Assembly (NCBI GenBank): GCA_949987565.1
Contig: OX465104.1
Coordinates: 6,336,948 to 6,400,947, forward strand
DNA from: Luidia sarsii
Lineage: Eukaryota > Echinodermata > Asteroidea > Paxillosida > Luidiidae
DNA: 64,000 nucleotides
Direction of reading: 5' to 3'
Made by a program: the position numbers and the translations under genes. Below are positions 1 to 12,809 of the stretch, piece by piece; position 1 is the stretch's first letter; each line of letters begins with the position of its first letter. The notes under the pieces were generated by a model. It had not been told where the DNA came from. It made no database searches and saw only the letters and a program-made list of their open reading frames with translations.

Positions 1-281
1 CCTAGATTGTTAAGAGTGTTGGCGAGATTTTTGAATCGAGATTCAGAAATCAAAAAGTGGGTCGCGATGTTTCGTGCTTGTGGGAACGCCCTTTATGTTC
101 TCAAACTCCCATTGACTTTGTAGCAATCAGAGCAGTCTGTTTTGGTACAGAACTACACTGTCATCATACAGTACATCCCGAGAGTTACAGCACTGGCCAA
201 CTCAAGTATGGCAAAGACCATGCCTACTGTATCTCTGTAGTTATGTAGTAAATTTCAGTGTACAACTGCCCATTTCTCAAG

Positions 282-665
282 TTAGTTTAGGTACAGAACT
301 TCCCATTTCTCTACTAATTTAGTATTAAGTGTATACAAAAATGTTGCAAACTGCTTACTGAGTCAAATTACCAAAATGCAAATCTCAAAAATTAAGGCAG
401 AGCCTTTGAGAAAGGTCCTGCTAGGATCGTATTAAGTTTGCATTTCGAGTACTAGGAAGTTTCGGCAGTCGGCACAAAACTGCCCATTTCTCTGTAGTTT
501 TGGCACAGAACTGCCCATTCTCCAGGAAGTTTTGGCACAGAACTGCCCATTCTCCAGGAAGTTTTGGCACAGAACTGCCCATTTCTCTCTAGTTTTGGCA
601 CAGAACTTCCCAATTCTCTCTAGTTTTGGCACAGAACTGCCCAATTCTCTAGGAAGTTTAGGCAC
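282..665. repeat. 32-bp minisatellite (TTTTGGCACAGAACTGCCCA unit)
   Basis: About seven copies of a unit containing TTTTGGCACAGAACTGCCCA follow each other with a spacing of 30-32 bp. The copies from 498 to 640 are the most alike and those toward the left edge are diverged. A fragment of the GAAAGGTCCTGC interspersed motif lies just upstream at 400-436. Open frames across this stretch follow from the repeat and show no sign of coding. Confidence 0.8.
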
Positions 666-1377
666 AGACATTAAACTTCCGAACCTTCACAAACCACTTC
701 CCCCCCCAAAAAAAAAAATTAATAAAATGTTGAAGGAAGGAAAAGCCTTTCCTGCAAATTCAGCAAACAATGTCTGAAATCTGAAGAGATAGGCTCACTG
801 TCCTCCAGCCAAGTGCTATAGAGTACTGTACAGACAGAGCAGCTCATCAGAAATACACAGGTACAAGTATGGCACCGGAAGCTTTGTACCGGTACCTAGA
901 GTTATCAGCCAATCAATAAGAGAAGAAAGAAGCAGACCTGTGCTCCAGCTACGCATACCACCATTACCGGTATGTACATATACACATGTGTATGTAGAAT
1001 ACTGGACAGTGATTTGACATCAAACACATAACATGGAAGTGCTGTACTGCAACGGAGAAAACTTTCATTTCGTGAGTGTTACCCTGTTACACAGCTCCAG
1101 AAATGGGTGATTTGAGGACAGAAGAGAGTGCAGAGGAGATCTTAGATACAAGATTTGCACATGTACCTACGTGTACAGTAGACCACATGTATACAAGTAT
1201 GGCAGGAGTTACCTTTTTCACCCACAACAAAAGTCAAATGTTTAGTAAGCTTCTCTCCATAGAAACCCTGGAGAAGATTGGTGAGATGCACACAAAAGAT
1301 TTGTTCGGTTTAGTACTTTAGTATTGTGTCATGGGTCGCATAAGATGGGACATGTCAAGTGACACCAACAAAGTCAG

Positions 1378-1790
1378 AGGAAAAGTGGGCAAAATTCTAG
1401 ACAAATTGAAAAATGCTTTAGAAGGACAATTGGACTGGGCCAGGACTTGCACAATGTACCAGCACTCGTGATACCACCTGAGCGATTCAGCCCTTATGAT
1501 GGTGGCCTTCCCAAATAGTCAGCTACTGGTAGTCATTACCACAGTGGGGATGCCGGTGATCAGAACCATTGATTAACTGCCATATAATATCTCCAGGGAT
1601 CATGCCCCTGCTTTCATTGGGATGCAAAGAACCAACTGTTCTACATGGCTACAGCAGCTCGGGGATCACACAAAGCGGATGCAGCTTTGCCCAAGTCTCA
1701 ACTAGTCTTTGCCGGGGGTGGGGGAGCCAAAGTAACAAATTACCGACTGTGAAATGTCATACAATTTGAAGAAGAAAAAAAAACCACATG
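1378..1790. mobile_element. degenerate tRNA-SINE-related repeat
   Basis: This stretch matches the better copies at 18475-18790, 45120-45310 and 53650-54180. Shared landmarks are a decayed tRNA-like segment (CAGCCCTTATGATGGTGG), then CAACTAGTCTTTGCCGGGG, then a tail with ATATCTCCAGGGATCATGCC. The A and B boxes are badly eroded here, so it is an old copy. Confidence 0.55.
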
Positions 1791-2220
1791 GAAAACGACC
1801 TAGCTTGGAACATTGTCCTTGGCTCAAAGCAACCAAGCGGTACGGTTTTCCCATGGTTCCAGAAAAAAGACTTTAAATAACATTCCTCAGTGAAATCAAC
1901 CAAAACCCAGAACCCCTCCCTAAAAACATTGCCAGCATGCCTTCACAGTGTTCCGGTTGCATAAAAGTGCAGGTGCATGAAGTTGCACAACCATTGTATG
2001 GCAGAGGGCAAGCAGTATGTGAAAAAAAAAACCACCCCAGAATTCAGAGGCGGGAGGGGGAGGTGGAATCAGTTGGGTGAAAAATGGCTCCCACACAAAA
2101 ATCACTGAAATGCCTTTTGGAGGGTAATACTTTGCACATATAATACTGAGACTTTAGTTCAGTCTATTAGAACTTTAATTAACAGATTTTGTTTGTTTTT
2201 ACTAATAATATCTTTTTTAA

Positions 2221-2585
2221 AGCCCCTACACAACATTGGTCGAGGTCAAAGAATAGCATCCATACGTTGTCTGATCCAACATATGCATGAAATAGCACAC
2301 CTGTGAAAATATCAGCTTAATCCGCCAACCGAGTCTCGAGAAAATAGTGAAAACCGCTTCATTTGTTTCGCGAAAATGCAGCATTCAACGCCGTACTGTT
2401 CCGAGAAATAGTTTCGATGAGACGAAAACTATTTCTTTTAATACTCATTTCTCCCAAAATTCAACTTTTTAGGCAGAAATATTTCAGTGAGAGGTTTCTA
2501 CTATAACCATCTCCAAACTGTCTAAGTTTCATGTAAAAATGTGAACATTTCTGTTTTTCGATCTTACCAATGTTGTGTAGGGGCT
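2221..2585. mobile_element. TTAA-flanked MITE, copy A
   Basis: A 365-bp element begins AGCCCCTACACAACATTGGT and ends with the exact reverse complement. It is bounded on both sides by TTAA (2217-2220 and 2586-2589). A second copy lies at 51938-52288 and shares both ends and the interior (for example GTCGAGGTCAAAGAATAGCA). A TTAA target duplication is the signature of piggyBac-type transposases. No transposase is encoded, so this would be a non-autonomous element. The superfamily assignment is inferred from the target site only. Confidence 0.8.
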
Positions 2586-2850
2586 TTAAAGACAATTTTT
2601 TTATAGAATTTTGGTGGCTATAGGAGTTGACAAAAACCATCTGTTACTCGTATGCAACCTTTGACACTGTAACCAGATGGTATAGGCAACTAGGCATACA
2701 TGCTTCCCTGTTATCTTGAACCAGCATTCACAATGTGCAAATGAATGCGGAGACAAAAATAAGCCTCCATCTTGAATGATAACTCCTGATTTTTCATATC
2801 GTTTATGACGGATCGTCGCTGGAATAGCCAGAATAGCAAGCCATTGCATT

Positions 2851-2871
2851 GGGGGGGGGGGGGGGGGGGGG
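2851..2871 (+). repeat. poly(G) run of 21
   Basis: Twenty-one consecutive G residues are read on the plus strand. Shorter G runs occur near 20476, 21849, 42872 and 57139. Such homopolymers are prone to length error in assemblies. Confidence 0.9.
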
Positions 2872-2872
2872 A

Positions 2873-5869
2873 CTGTGCAAATCTAGGGCCAGACACAGTG
2901 AACACAGATTGACTTTGTTGCCAGTGTTTGACAAGGAATATGTAAACAATGTCTGGGTTGGGATTGTGAGAGAGGGGGCGGGGGAGGGGTCGGGGTTGAA
3001 CAATAACACAACTTAACTGTACTAACCTTTTAGCATAATTACCACACTGGTCGCATTGACCTGAAAAGATAAAGGAAAACAAAACAAAAACAGCATAATG
3101 AGTAGTCAGTTAACCATGCATACATTGACCTTTGAACTTTGACCTTGTACACAGCTATCCTTATACATAATTGAGCCAAACACCATGGCATCGATGCATC
3201 TTCTATTCAAAAGCCAAATTGGCAAAAGATTAAGTTCAACATCTACATGTATGAAAGGCAGAATAAAAACAAAGGCTATGCTTTTGTAGTAAACACTACC
3301 CCATGCAATGATTAAGCCTGACACTTCCTGATCCTCCAAACTGACAAGACCATTTTCGTTTTTGAAATTTTGTGATTGTTTCTATTTGTTTTCTGCTGGG
3401 CATCGGAGTTCCGTAAAGACATGTCTGTGTAAACAACAACTGCGATTTAGGGAGAGTCCCATGCCTATCAGAAAGCACCATGCCATTTGCTCTACGCGTT
3501 TCTTTGCCTCCAAGTGCTCAACAGAGCTACTGTGCATTTCCAATTTTTAACCGAATCTTCCGTGTAAGGTGGAACGTAAAACAGCCCTGGGCCCTTCGTC
3601 AGGGAAGCTTTTGGGGCATTCTCCTTGCTAAAGATACGCCCGGCATTTTGGTTTTAAATAATACAGTATGTACACGTGTAGGCCAAGAATATCTGAGTTA
3701 ATCAAATGTGCATAAAATCCTTGGTTACGAGAACTCCACAAATTATATGAACAAGGTTTAATTTTCGGCCTTGCTAAACCGCGGCATGAATTTACGGCGA
3801 GTGCTAAATTTGAGTGGCATCGTTTAAAGCCACTTAAAACATCCCACAAAATCAGTTCAGGGTGTGATTACACAAAAGCCGCACCGGTACGAGCCATCAT
3901 AACTCAACTTGCGAGTGATCGCCCATAGTAAGTGGTGGTACAGGCAGGTTGTATGGATTCTGTCAAGCGCACGTATTCTTGCGAATGATCACATGTTATG
4001 ACGAGTTTGCACAAAATCAACCACCAGCCTCTTTTGCTTTGCATGAACGAGCCCTAAATTTCCTGAAAAAATAAATTAAAAAATGGACAACAGGCCCAGA
4101 CACTGTTCCTAAGAAGACCAGAACCTCTCGGATCTACATTGTACTAGACCTGTGGCCTTAAAATAATTTTCTGCTTGGCAAAGTTACAATAAGCACTGGT
4201 CAGCATTCACATGCAATCAAGCCTAGAGGAATGTTGTGGGCACAGAGCTTTGTTCCATTGCAGTACGGAGCAAACAAGCTTTATTTTTTGGGGGAGGTCA
4301 GAAATGTCATATGTAATCAATAAAATCCAAGCTTGCAATTTTCATCACGCATCAGCTGCAATAATTTGAGGGCCATTTTTGTTTCTTGTGCACAAAAAGA
4401 AAGAAAAAAGAAACACGTCTAAACAACGGGATCAGCGAGGTCACGCTGCACCAGACAGCCGACTCAGGTCACGGTCTAGTGGATCCATTCGACCCCAGGC
4501 ACAATGTTTATTTGACCCCCACATGACACAATTCCATTGTTGATTCCTCCCTCGATTTTTCCCATGGCTTAGACAAACTGGGTCAGGGGTAATGATATGG
4601 GCATGTGTATGGTATTGATTATACTACCATCAAGCACGGAACCCATACGGAAAACTAGGTTAAAGGCTGCCTAATTATAGTACTGACACTACATGTTACT
4701 GATAGGGCCCTACTATAAAAATAGATATTTTTTCAGGGTACAACATATTATGTTTTACACAATATTTTACATGCATATTATTTTGAAGGAAGAATTTGTT
4801 TCTTTCAATGAAGCTAAATAATTGATGAAGTCTGGAGGGCAACAAATATTATTTACAGTGCAAATTTTGTTATGGTACACAATATACAATTATACATGTA
4901 CAATGAAATAAATAAAAACTAACTGTCTTTGATACTTTTGATACCTAAAAAGGAAAATATCACTGTCTACAGGAAAACAGTATTACCCGGTATTTGACAG
5001 GTTGTAGCCTTCTTTATTTTGTTTTAATTTATTTGGGGGGGATGGATGGTGTGGACACATAAGGCCAAGCCCCCCAAAAAAATTAGTTCCTCATCCACGC
5101 CCGCATCGTTTTTTTATGCCGCTGCATCATTTTTTTATTTATTTTTAGAAAACGATAAATAGACACAATTTTGATTGTTTCCAGCCATTGAACCTCGCAC
5201 ATGCACAGCTTACATGTCATAGTTACTTAAAAACAACTGAAAATTAAACTACCCATCTTTAGAGGAAAATCTTTTTTGGAAAAGGCAAGGGGAAAAAAAG
5301 TGCCCACATTTTTTAAGTTAGGATGAGAATTTTATTTTTTTACTTGGCCTTAAAAGTTACAATACTTCCTTTGTATTTTGCATGAGCATACATAATTATA
5401 AAATCTATTTTTACATGTATGTGCATGATGTAGGTTTGATGCCCCAAACCCAGACATTATTTCTCTGGCAGTACTTCATTTCACCAGAATTGCATCCCTC
5501 AGAAAACGTGATTCTTACGAGAAGGTCGGGCAAGTTCTTTGGACATCTTTGGCATGTAGGATCTATTTTTTTCTTCAAAATGAATTAATAAAACAAATTA
5601 CGGAAAGTAATACAATTACTATGGCCAGCTAATGCAACTGCAGTATGGTGAGACAGTACTGTAGTGTAAGATGTAATGTACATGTATAGATGTACACTAT
5701 GTATTATGATTGAATAAACAATTTTACGTAAATTATTATACAGTAGGCTATAGATATATAATTATGGACAGTGTTCATTAACACTAAAGCCCTATCCATA
5801 GTGTTGGATTAAAATCAGTATTTTATATATCAAGCCAGGAAAATAGTTTGACATCCTGGTATTAATCCA
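2873..5869. other. non-coding, AT-rich; no gene seen
   Basis: No frame shows a protein-like sequence or a credible exon. A degenerate inverted-repeat segment at about 3880-4035 (CATCATAACTCAACTTGCGA, later TGTTATGACGAGTTTGCACA) looks like an old member of the CTTACGATG MITE family that is clearer at 51728-51895 and 54531-55290. A long AT-rich stretch with scattered acatgtac tracts follows. Confidence 0.5.
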
Positions 5870-7440
5870 AGTTCGTTTGTAGTTATTAGTAGTAGTAGTT
5901 GTTGTTGTTGTTCTTTTGTTTACCAAGGGAAAGGTACAAAAGCTCTGCTTCACCTTTTCCCTTCATATTGACATCTTATAATATTACACATACATGTAAT
6001 TACATATTTTTTGTGAGGATATTTTGTTTATATGTATACATAGTACGTACATGTAAGCCTTGATGAATTGTATACCCAGGATGTCAATGTGGAAGTAAAT
6101 GTTGAATTGAGTTGAAAGAAATGCATCTAGACGCTATTTTACTGAAGAACTTCTGAGTACTGGGACTGGTTGTTGGTGGCTTGGTGTAGCCCTGTCACTA
6201 GTGTCAGAACAAGATTAAAAGTCTACCTGGTGATTCAGAATAGGGGTAGGGGCTAACATTTAGTAGAGTGCTAATTAATAAAATTGGGATCTTAATTGAT
6301 AATAAGTGCTAGCATTACTCATTCATAACGTGGTATTACTAGTACTTTTAGTTAATATATCACATAGTTAACATAACACTAAAATACATGGAGTGACAAC
6401 AAGGTAGAGATTCCATACTTCAAATTCCCACTTTAAAACATTTTGAACCACAGATAAATTTATGGACTTATTTTTTGTTATTGAGTAACCTGGTAACGGA
6501 TTTTCCATTCGGGCATCATGATAATTATTAATTACTATTAAATAAGATCCTAAATTATTCAAACTACATGTAAGTCCGTGTGCTTGAGTAAAATGCACTA
6601 ACAATACTAGTAGTAGTAGTAGTAGTACAGTATCACTGATAATAAATATCACTGATCATAATTAATGTTTGTTATTAATAATAACACTCTGCCTTTGAGA
6701 AAGGTCCTGCTAGGAGCGAAACGTCAGGCCCACTAAATTTTAGATAAATAATAACATTTATGTAATTAATTTTACTAATGAGTAATTTTAAATTTAGTTA
6801 CTCCTTTTATTAGTATTAACTTACAATTTACTAGACTGCTCCAGAGTAGTTTAAAGTAGTACTTAACTAACTATCTATTGAAATATTAATATACCATGTA
6901 TGATGTAGCCTAAATGAGTAATGGTTGGAAGGGAAAACTCCATAGCCAACAAGTACAATCATACATCTACATGTAGCTACATGTAACTTGTAAGTACTTG
7001 TCAAGTCTACTTACATGTATACTAGTATAATAGTTAATACAACAATCCATTTGTAAAATTATTTGTAGTGACACGAGCCCCAGTACTCAGAAGGGGGTAA
7101 TACTAATAAAGCAAGAGCAAGACTTAAGCAAACATACGAAAATAAAACCCAGACACTCGGTCAAAGTTTATGGTAAACGCGCATCACGTTAACTTGACTA
7201 TAGACTAGTGACTAGTACTAGTAGTGTTAGTAACACTACAGTAACACTAACAGTCCTAACAGTAACACTGTCACTGTTCATCGTCAAAACAGACAACACA
7301 CCATAAAATGAATAGCAATAAATAGTTTACAAAACACAACTCAACCTAACAAGTAACAACACTGTAACAAGACAACAGTAACGTAGCACCCTAACAATAA
7401 CATGCATTGACCAAAATATCAACTTTGGCCTTCCCGTCAA
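5870..7440. other. AT-rich non-coding with TAGTAG/GTTGTT microsatellites
   Basis: Short runs of TAGTAGTAG and GTTGTTGTT and many TTAATTA-type segments are present, with no recognisable coding exon. One clean copy of the interspersed motif CTTTGAGAAAGGTCCTGCTA plus GGAGCGAAACGTCAGGCCC lies at 6690-6735. Nothing else can be supported. Confidence 0.5.
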
Positions 7441-7479
7441 GCCTTCATAAAATTTGTGAGACTAAACGAGTAACGTTAA

Positions 7480-8350
7480 ACATACGCACCGCGACTTTCC
7501 CAAGTGAAAAAAACTATAAAAACCCAACTCACGTAAATAGTTTGACGCTACGTTAGACACGCGGCGTTTCTCGGCGAACAGCGGCGGTCCCGACAGAATA
7601 TCGTTAATCTTTAGCACTCATTTTCAGCACTTGGTCCTAAACAAAAAATGGCATAAGGCCTAGGATACTCCAGACGCTGTCAAGAGGCACGCACGCTCAG
7701 TGCACCACCACCATTCAGTTCGGTGGACGAACTCGGTCATGGAAATGCCTTGGGTTTTCCATGACGACTTCCATGGTGGCCGCCATGTTTTATCCTGGAA
7801 GTCGCAGCCCGAATCAATAGGAGACGGCGGATTTCCCTTTTGTTAATGTATGCCATTACGCTGAATGGGCATGGAACTTCCATACGCGAAGCACTCCATT
7901 GGATTGAGCGAGCGCTTACAATTTCCCGCCTGTGGGAACCAACGAATCGACGGCTACCAGATATTATGATAATGTCAATAATGGGAGCCCAGTGTGGAGA
8001 GACGACGACCCGTGAAATCATGCAATGAGAGCGCAATACGTTTGCCAGCCCACCCAATCGCATGCGCGTTCGTGTACTGTTGCGGTCTATCGGGGTCAGA
8101 GGTCGAACCTGAGTACCGCCGGTCAGTGCAGCGCAGCACAAGCACGCTACAGTAACGCTACAGCTATTTGTTTTCCCATGGAAGCGAGGTCATACATAAT
8201 GTACTCAGCCGGGCTGATGCTGCTGTCGGGTACTTGCGTCAAACCACACAATCCCCACCCACGCCTGGCCCTACCCACAAAAAAGCTTGACTCAACAAGA
8301 CAAACCTTTCTGCTGAAACGTGAAAGGGAAGTGCTTAAACATTGAATGCA
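7480..8350. promoter_or_regulatory. candidate CpG-rich promoter region
   Basis: GC and CpG density rise sharply compared with both flanks. The segment contains a YY1-like site (GGTGGCCGCCATGTTTTAT near 7775), CCAAT boxes (CCATTGGATTG near 7899, CACCCAATCG near 8051) and an NRF1-like CGCATGCGCG near 8059. This combination is typical of animal housekeeping promoters. No adjoining coding exon was identified on either side, so the direction and the gene served are unknown. The several overlapping open frames of up to 134 codons show no recognisable domain. Confidence 0.35.
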
Positions 8351-8879
8351 CGCCCTAGCTTGCATGACGCATGGAATTACGCGTTTTCCTTTATTCCAGT
8401 TTTCCTATCTTACTTAGGCCTGTTAGGGCTTCCCACCTGCCTTTCCACTCCTCCATGATAAAAGTCCTAGTGCCTGGATTATGATATGGATCCACGTGTC
8501 GAGTACTATACGCACAGCCACCGTGCATTAATTAATAAACGAGCTATTTCCTCGTTTGAATTAAGGCACAACAGCCTGACGGGTTGACGCATGACATTTT
8601 CAACCGCGGAAGCTGGCCGCCGATCGGCCAGCCATGCAGGCTCCGTCGCTATTTCCGCAGTCGTCGATGTTTTATTGATGACTAATATATCGCTCTACGT
8701 ACCGCGGTATAATTCAGTCAGTCATCTGGGAGCACCCCCCCCCAAAAAAAAGACCAGCGACCGTGGCAATAAACATTGGGAAAAATCTGTAAAAAAATAA
8801 GAGAGTGCTGATGAATTCCACCCTTGTGATTTTTGGCAAGGTGCCAACGTGTTCAGCGTTGGCGTATGTGTACGTTTTA

Positions 8880-9260
8880 GGTGGGCTGTTGCATGCATGG
8901 TTGCTGCTTGCTGTGCTTAGATTATTGTTGCTGTTGCTTCTCCGGATCGATGATGCTGCTGTTAGTTGTTGCATCTGGTGTAATTCGATCTACTGCTGTT
9001 GTTTCTGTTACTATTCTCATTTGGCTGTCATTATAATTCCCCTTGTTGGAATTATTGCCAATGCTAGATTATTGCTGCTGGGTTTTTTTCTTTTCCAGAT
9101 GTTGCTGTTTCTCATGCTGTTGTTGTTGTTGTGCCCAACTGAGTGCCACTGTTCGTTTCGTTGCAATCGATCGACACTCATGGGATTGCAGCAATTGCTG
9201 CCCTCACTGCTGTTGCTTCAATTGTTTGTTATTGCTGCAGGCCGGGTTGCTGCTGTTAAT
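8880..9260 (+). repeat. imperfect GTTGCTGCT-type trinucleotide tract
   Basis: About 380 bp are dominated by TTGTTGCTGCTG-like triplets, which open frames of Leu, Cys or Val-rich composition in both directions. The translations are low complexity without a domain, so this is read as a degenerate microsatellite rather than a gene. Confidence 0.6.
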
Positions 9261-11002
9261 ACTGCCATATACTGAATATATAATTCTGTCACACGGTCGA
9301 TCTGAATTCCAAATCTTCCCCGTGCATGATTGGTCATTCGGAAAGCATTCCTGCGAAAACGTTAGAAACATCCCATGGAGTGATCGATGGACCCACCTCA
9401 TAAGACCGAACCCGCGCTTTGCGATGATCATATGGAAAAGAATCGGATGAGACAGCTTGCACAAAATAAGTGTAAACTGAAAATCAGGTGACTGTAGCAC
9501 CATACATGGAGGTACGTAGTACATATTGTACAGTACATGTACATGTACGTGTAGCACATAGGCCTAATCTCCATCACGTGTACAGTACATGAGCTGTCGA
9601 ATTCCACTTTTCACTTCACTAAATTTTCCCCGGTGCAAACATTAATGAGTTGGCAAACACGGGGCCCAACAATTATTGTATGTGATTTGGGGAACACTAG
9701 GACAGCCTTTGACAACTGAAGCAGATTCCATGCACATACGAGAGGAAGATAATGTTCTCTACCATTTTTGTTGGTTCAATGGCGAACGCGTAGAACGCGT
9801 GCAGACTGGCAGGCCTTTGTCGATGAGGGCGCACTTCCTCAAGCGCGGTCTCCCACTACAGCTTGGTAATAATTATTTTTCCTACTGCCATACTCCAAGG
9901 CTGTAAAAATGCAGGCAATTTAGTAGATATTGTAAATTTCTTTTATTCTACGATTTCGGCTGGCATTCCACTTGTTCTAACCAGATGAAATAAGTAAATC
10001 ATCCATGTGCCCTTCAACGCGGTTTTATAATAACACTTGTAATATGAAATATAATCCTCTCAAGTAAAACACATAAAATGATCTTTGTAAATCACCTCGG
10101 ACACCACATAATGAAAAGACCGAGTCGGATGCAATTGACGTCTGCGGATGAATGCTTCCTTTTGTTTTAATGCACGGCTGAAATGTTCAAGAGCCAGGGG
10201 CATCGGTACCGGTACATTCAGAATAAGTTAGATAATAGACCACTATACAGCCAATAAATAAATAGATATATGAATCCTGATCATAGAAAACTAAAGACAA
10301 AAGATGGATACACGAACACGCCGACAAAACACGAACTGTCCGTGAGATCTCGGGACCCATGACTGCCGCACGAGTTCAACGCGCTTAACAAAAGGTGCGC
10401 CATCACCCACGGTGTTCGGTATCGCTGGGAGGGGGCGCCCTTTGAGTAAGTGACGTCACGTGCGGATGACCCGTTGGCCCGGCCCGTTGCACGTCAGTGG
10501 GGCGAACATTATTATTGAAAGTCCCCCTTTCTCAGAAAGAAGAGAGTCATTCCAACAAACGGCAGGGGTCAGTTGCAGGTCAAACTTCGATAATTCGTAA
10601 AAGGATACCCGGAAGATAAGGCTATTATCAACTCTCAACAAACTTATCAAAATAATTACATCTCTTCATCGGATTTCTGTGACATCTTTCGTAACATTTT
10701 CGGCAGGATATTGCAATCTCACATACCTTTCGTTAAAGACAGCAAAATCATTAAGGTGGATAGTTATTGCATCAGATATTCATATTATAATATCCTGGCT
10801 TCGCGCGTTTAATCCGATACGTTTCCAGTATACAAATGTACTTACATCAAACTGTACTCATTTGAGTTTCATTTCATTTTTTTCCCCACACGATTCTGCA
10901 CGGATCAATTCCCTGAAATGGGGTTCAAGACAAGGCATAATGTAACTCGGAAAGCTTGCAGGTTATTAAACCATGGGCCACGTTAGTATAGCATTCACCA
11001 TT
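9261..11002. other. intergenic, no gene seen
   Basis: Palindromic acatgtac tracts occur at 9510-9560. No open frame has protein-like composition and no repeat family was recognised apart from short AT-rich stretches. Confidence 0.4.
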
Positions 11003-11467
11003 TGTGACCCGGCACAGTGACATGAGGAATATCCCACCAAAACACTTTTCAAGTAAACAATGCCTGAAGTCAAAGTATCTTCTCAATTCGATATTTTTTT
11101 TTTTTTTTTTTTTTGATTTTCGGAAAGTTAATGTATTGGAGGATATTATGTCCAAAGGATTTTTCCGAAATCCGTCTCTAAATATTGAAAAAAAAAGAGG
11201 ATTTCGGGGGAGTGTTTTTGTGTACTGTTTTCATGAAAATGTAAAGTTCCTGCCTTTTTGAATGGCCGCTTTCGAGGAGTTAGAATGGTGCTGCTATATT
11301 GTGTTTGGTACCAAATGAACGAGCGAAGTCCCCTTGTACTATTTACAACAAAGTTCACACGGAAATAATTTTTATATCATTTGAAAGCTAATGGTATACT
11401 CTTGTCTTAGAAAATCTCAAAATCTCAAAAGTGGGGGTTATTTCTCATTATGCTGTGCCAGGTCACA
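11003..11467. mobile_element. TGTGACCCGGCAC MITE, long form
   Basis: The element starts TGTGACCCGGCACAGTGACA and ends with the imperfect complement TGCTGTGCCAGGTCACA. It is 465 bp and is flanked by TT on both sides. Internally it carries a central segment (GTACAAGGGGACTTCGCTCG in the other orientation) that is also in the copy at 16276-16748 but missing from the shorter copies. It is therefore the less deleted form of the family. No protein is encoded. Confidence 0.85.
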
Positions 11468-12517
11468 TTTTAGGCTGGAGGTAGATAACAAGCCCACGCT
11501 CGCTTTAGAAGGCTACGACTTCATAATAACGCACGAGTCTACGAGCCGCCGGTAACCGGCTGCAGCCATGCAATTCCCAAGCATGGGATCGCGTGCAATG
11601 TCAGGCCGCAGCCAATGTATTCGGATACCGCTCAATGAAACTGCAACGTGCTTCCCAGCCGTGATTGAATACCACACCCGCGCAGGCGCGTGGGCTGAGT
11701 AGATTTGACGCCGCCCTTAGCGCAGCCATTGCGACTCTCCTGACGTCTATAGCTTTGCCACTGCCAGCCTTGTTGCCAATACGCACCAGTGTACATTGTA
11801 CCATCATCTCGTAACCATAATTGCAGAATGCATGAAAACGAGAGCACAAAGTAGATGGCGGACTAATGGCTACCGGTGTCTGTTGCTAGCGCGCACTACA
11901 TTCCGCTCACTGTAAGAAAAGCCCCAGCACTTACACTCATAACACCAGCCTGGACTGTGGTATATTACTGGTATCTTAGCCCGTTTACGAAATCAAGGCT
12001 TAGGCTCGTCTCCGTCTGACAAAACCTGTAAATCCAGGTCGGGGTTTGTTTCCGAATTTGAAGGTTTGTTGGCTTGATAGGTACAGAGTATTCACCAAGA
12101 AACTGGGGCCAAACGCTTGTTTTTAGATGCCTGTGGTATTATAACGAGTAAGATGAATATGACCGAAGCCTAAGCCCGAGCCTAAGCCTTCATTTCGAAA
12201 ACGGCCTATGTGCCGTGTGGAATTTGGCGCCACTCGACTGACGGGCAATAACGACTCCTGATAGGCCAGCTGACACGGTGCACTGGAGGAGGAGGGGGAA
12301 GTGGGGGCATGCCGTAGGATTTAATGAGGCTGAGGTCAAGCTCAACGCAGATTGAACGGACTGTATACTAGACACCCGATAGGCTCATAACGGAGATTAC
12401 GAGCGTGTGTAGGTATAGCCTATACTACCAAGGCCGACCGTCCATTTCATTCACACCACGCAGAATCGCAGAGTGGCGATCATGGCCCAACCGATATCCG
12501 TCTCCCCAAAATTTCAG
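11468..12517. other. 3' flank of the ankyrin gene
   Basis: This is moderately GC-rich non-coding sequence downstream of the ankyrin gene, which is transcribed leftward. Short open frames exist at 11600-11850 on the minus strand but have no recognisable features. No clear polyadenylation signal was pinned down. Confidence 0.35.
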
Positions 12518-12809
12518 TCACAGAGTGACGGTGAAGTCCTCCACCGCGGTCCGCGCCTTGAACCTCTGGAAGAGGTTGTTGATGACCCGCCTGTGCAGCG
12601 AGAGCTCCGGGACCGCCGGGGCCGCGGACATCATGCCGACCTGGGAGATGAGGGCGGACATGATGTGACCGGCGCCCTCTTCCGTCACGGGCTTCTCACG
12701 GAGGGTGGCGCTTCGCTCCAGGCCGGGCATGGGTGTCTTCTCCTCCAGATAGACCTGGTGGGGGACGAAATCGATGATCATACACCCGCGAATGGAGATG
12801 AAACAGTCG
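12518..12809 (-). CDS. ankyrin gene exon 6 (C-terminal tail), probable
   Basis: An open, GC-rich segment encodes 97 codons ending with TGA-type termination at 12518. It includes FISIRGCMIIDFVPHQVYLE and HRRVINNLFQRFKARTAVED. The acceptor GCCAG at 12811-12810 follows a pyrimidine-rich tract and gives phase 2, matching the exon 5 donor. No domain was recognised. It could belong to a different transcript, because 2.7 kb of repeat array separates it from exon 5. Confidence 0.6.
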
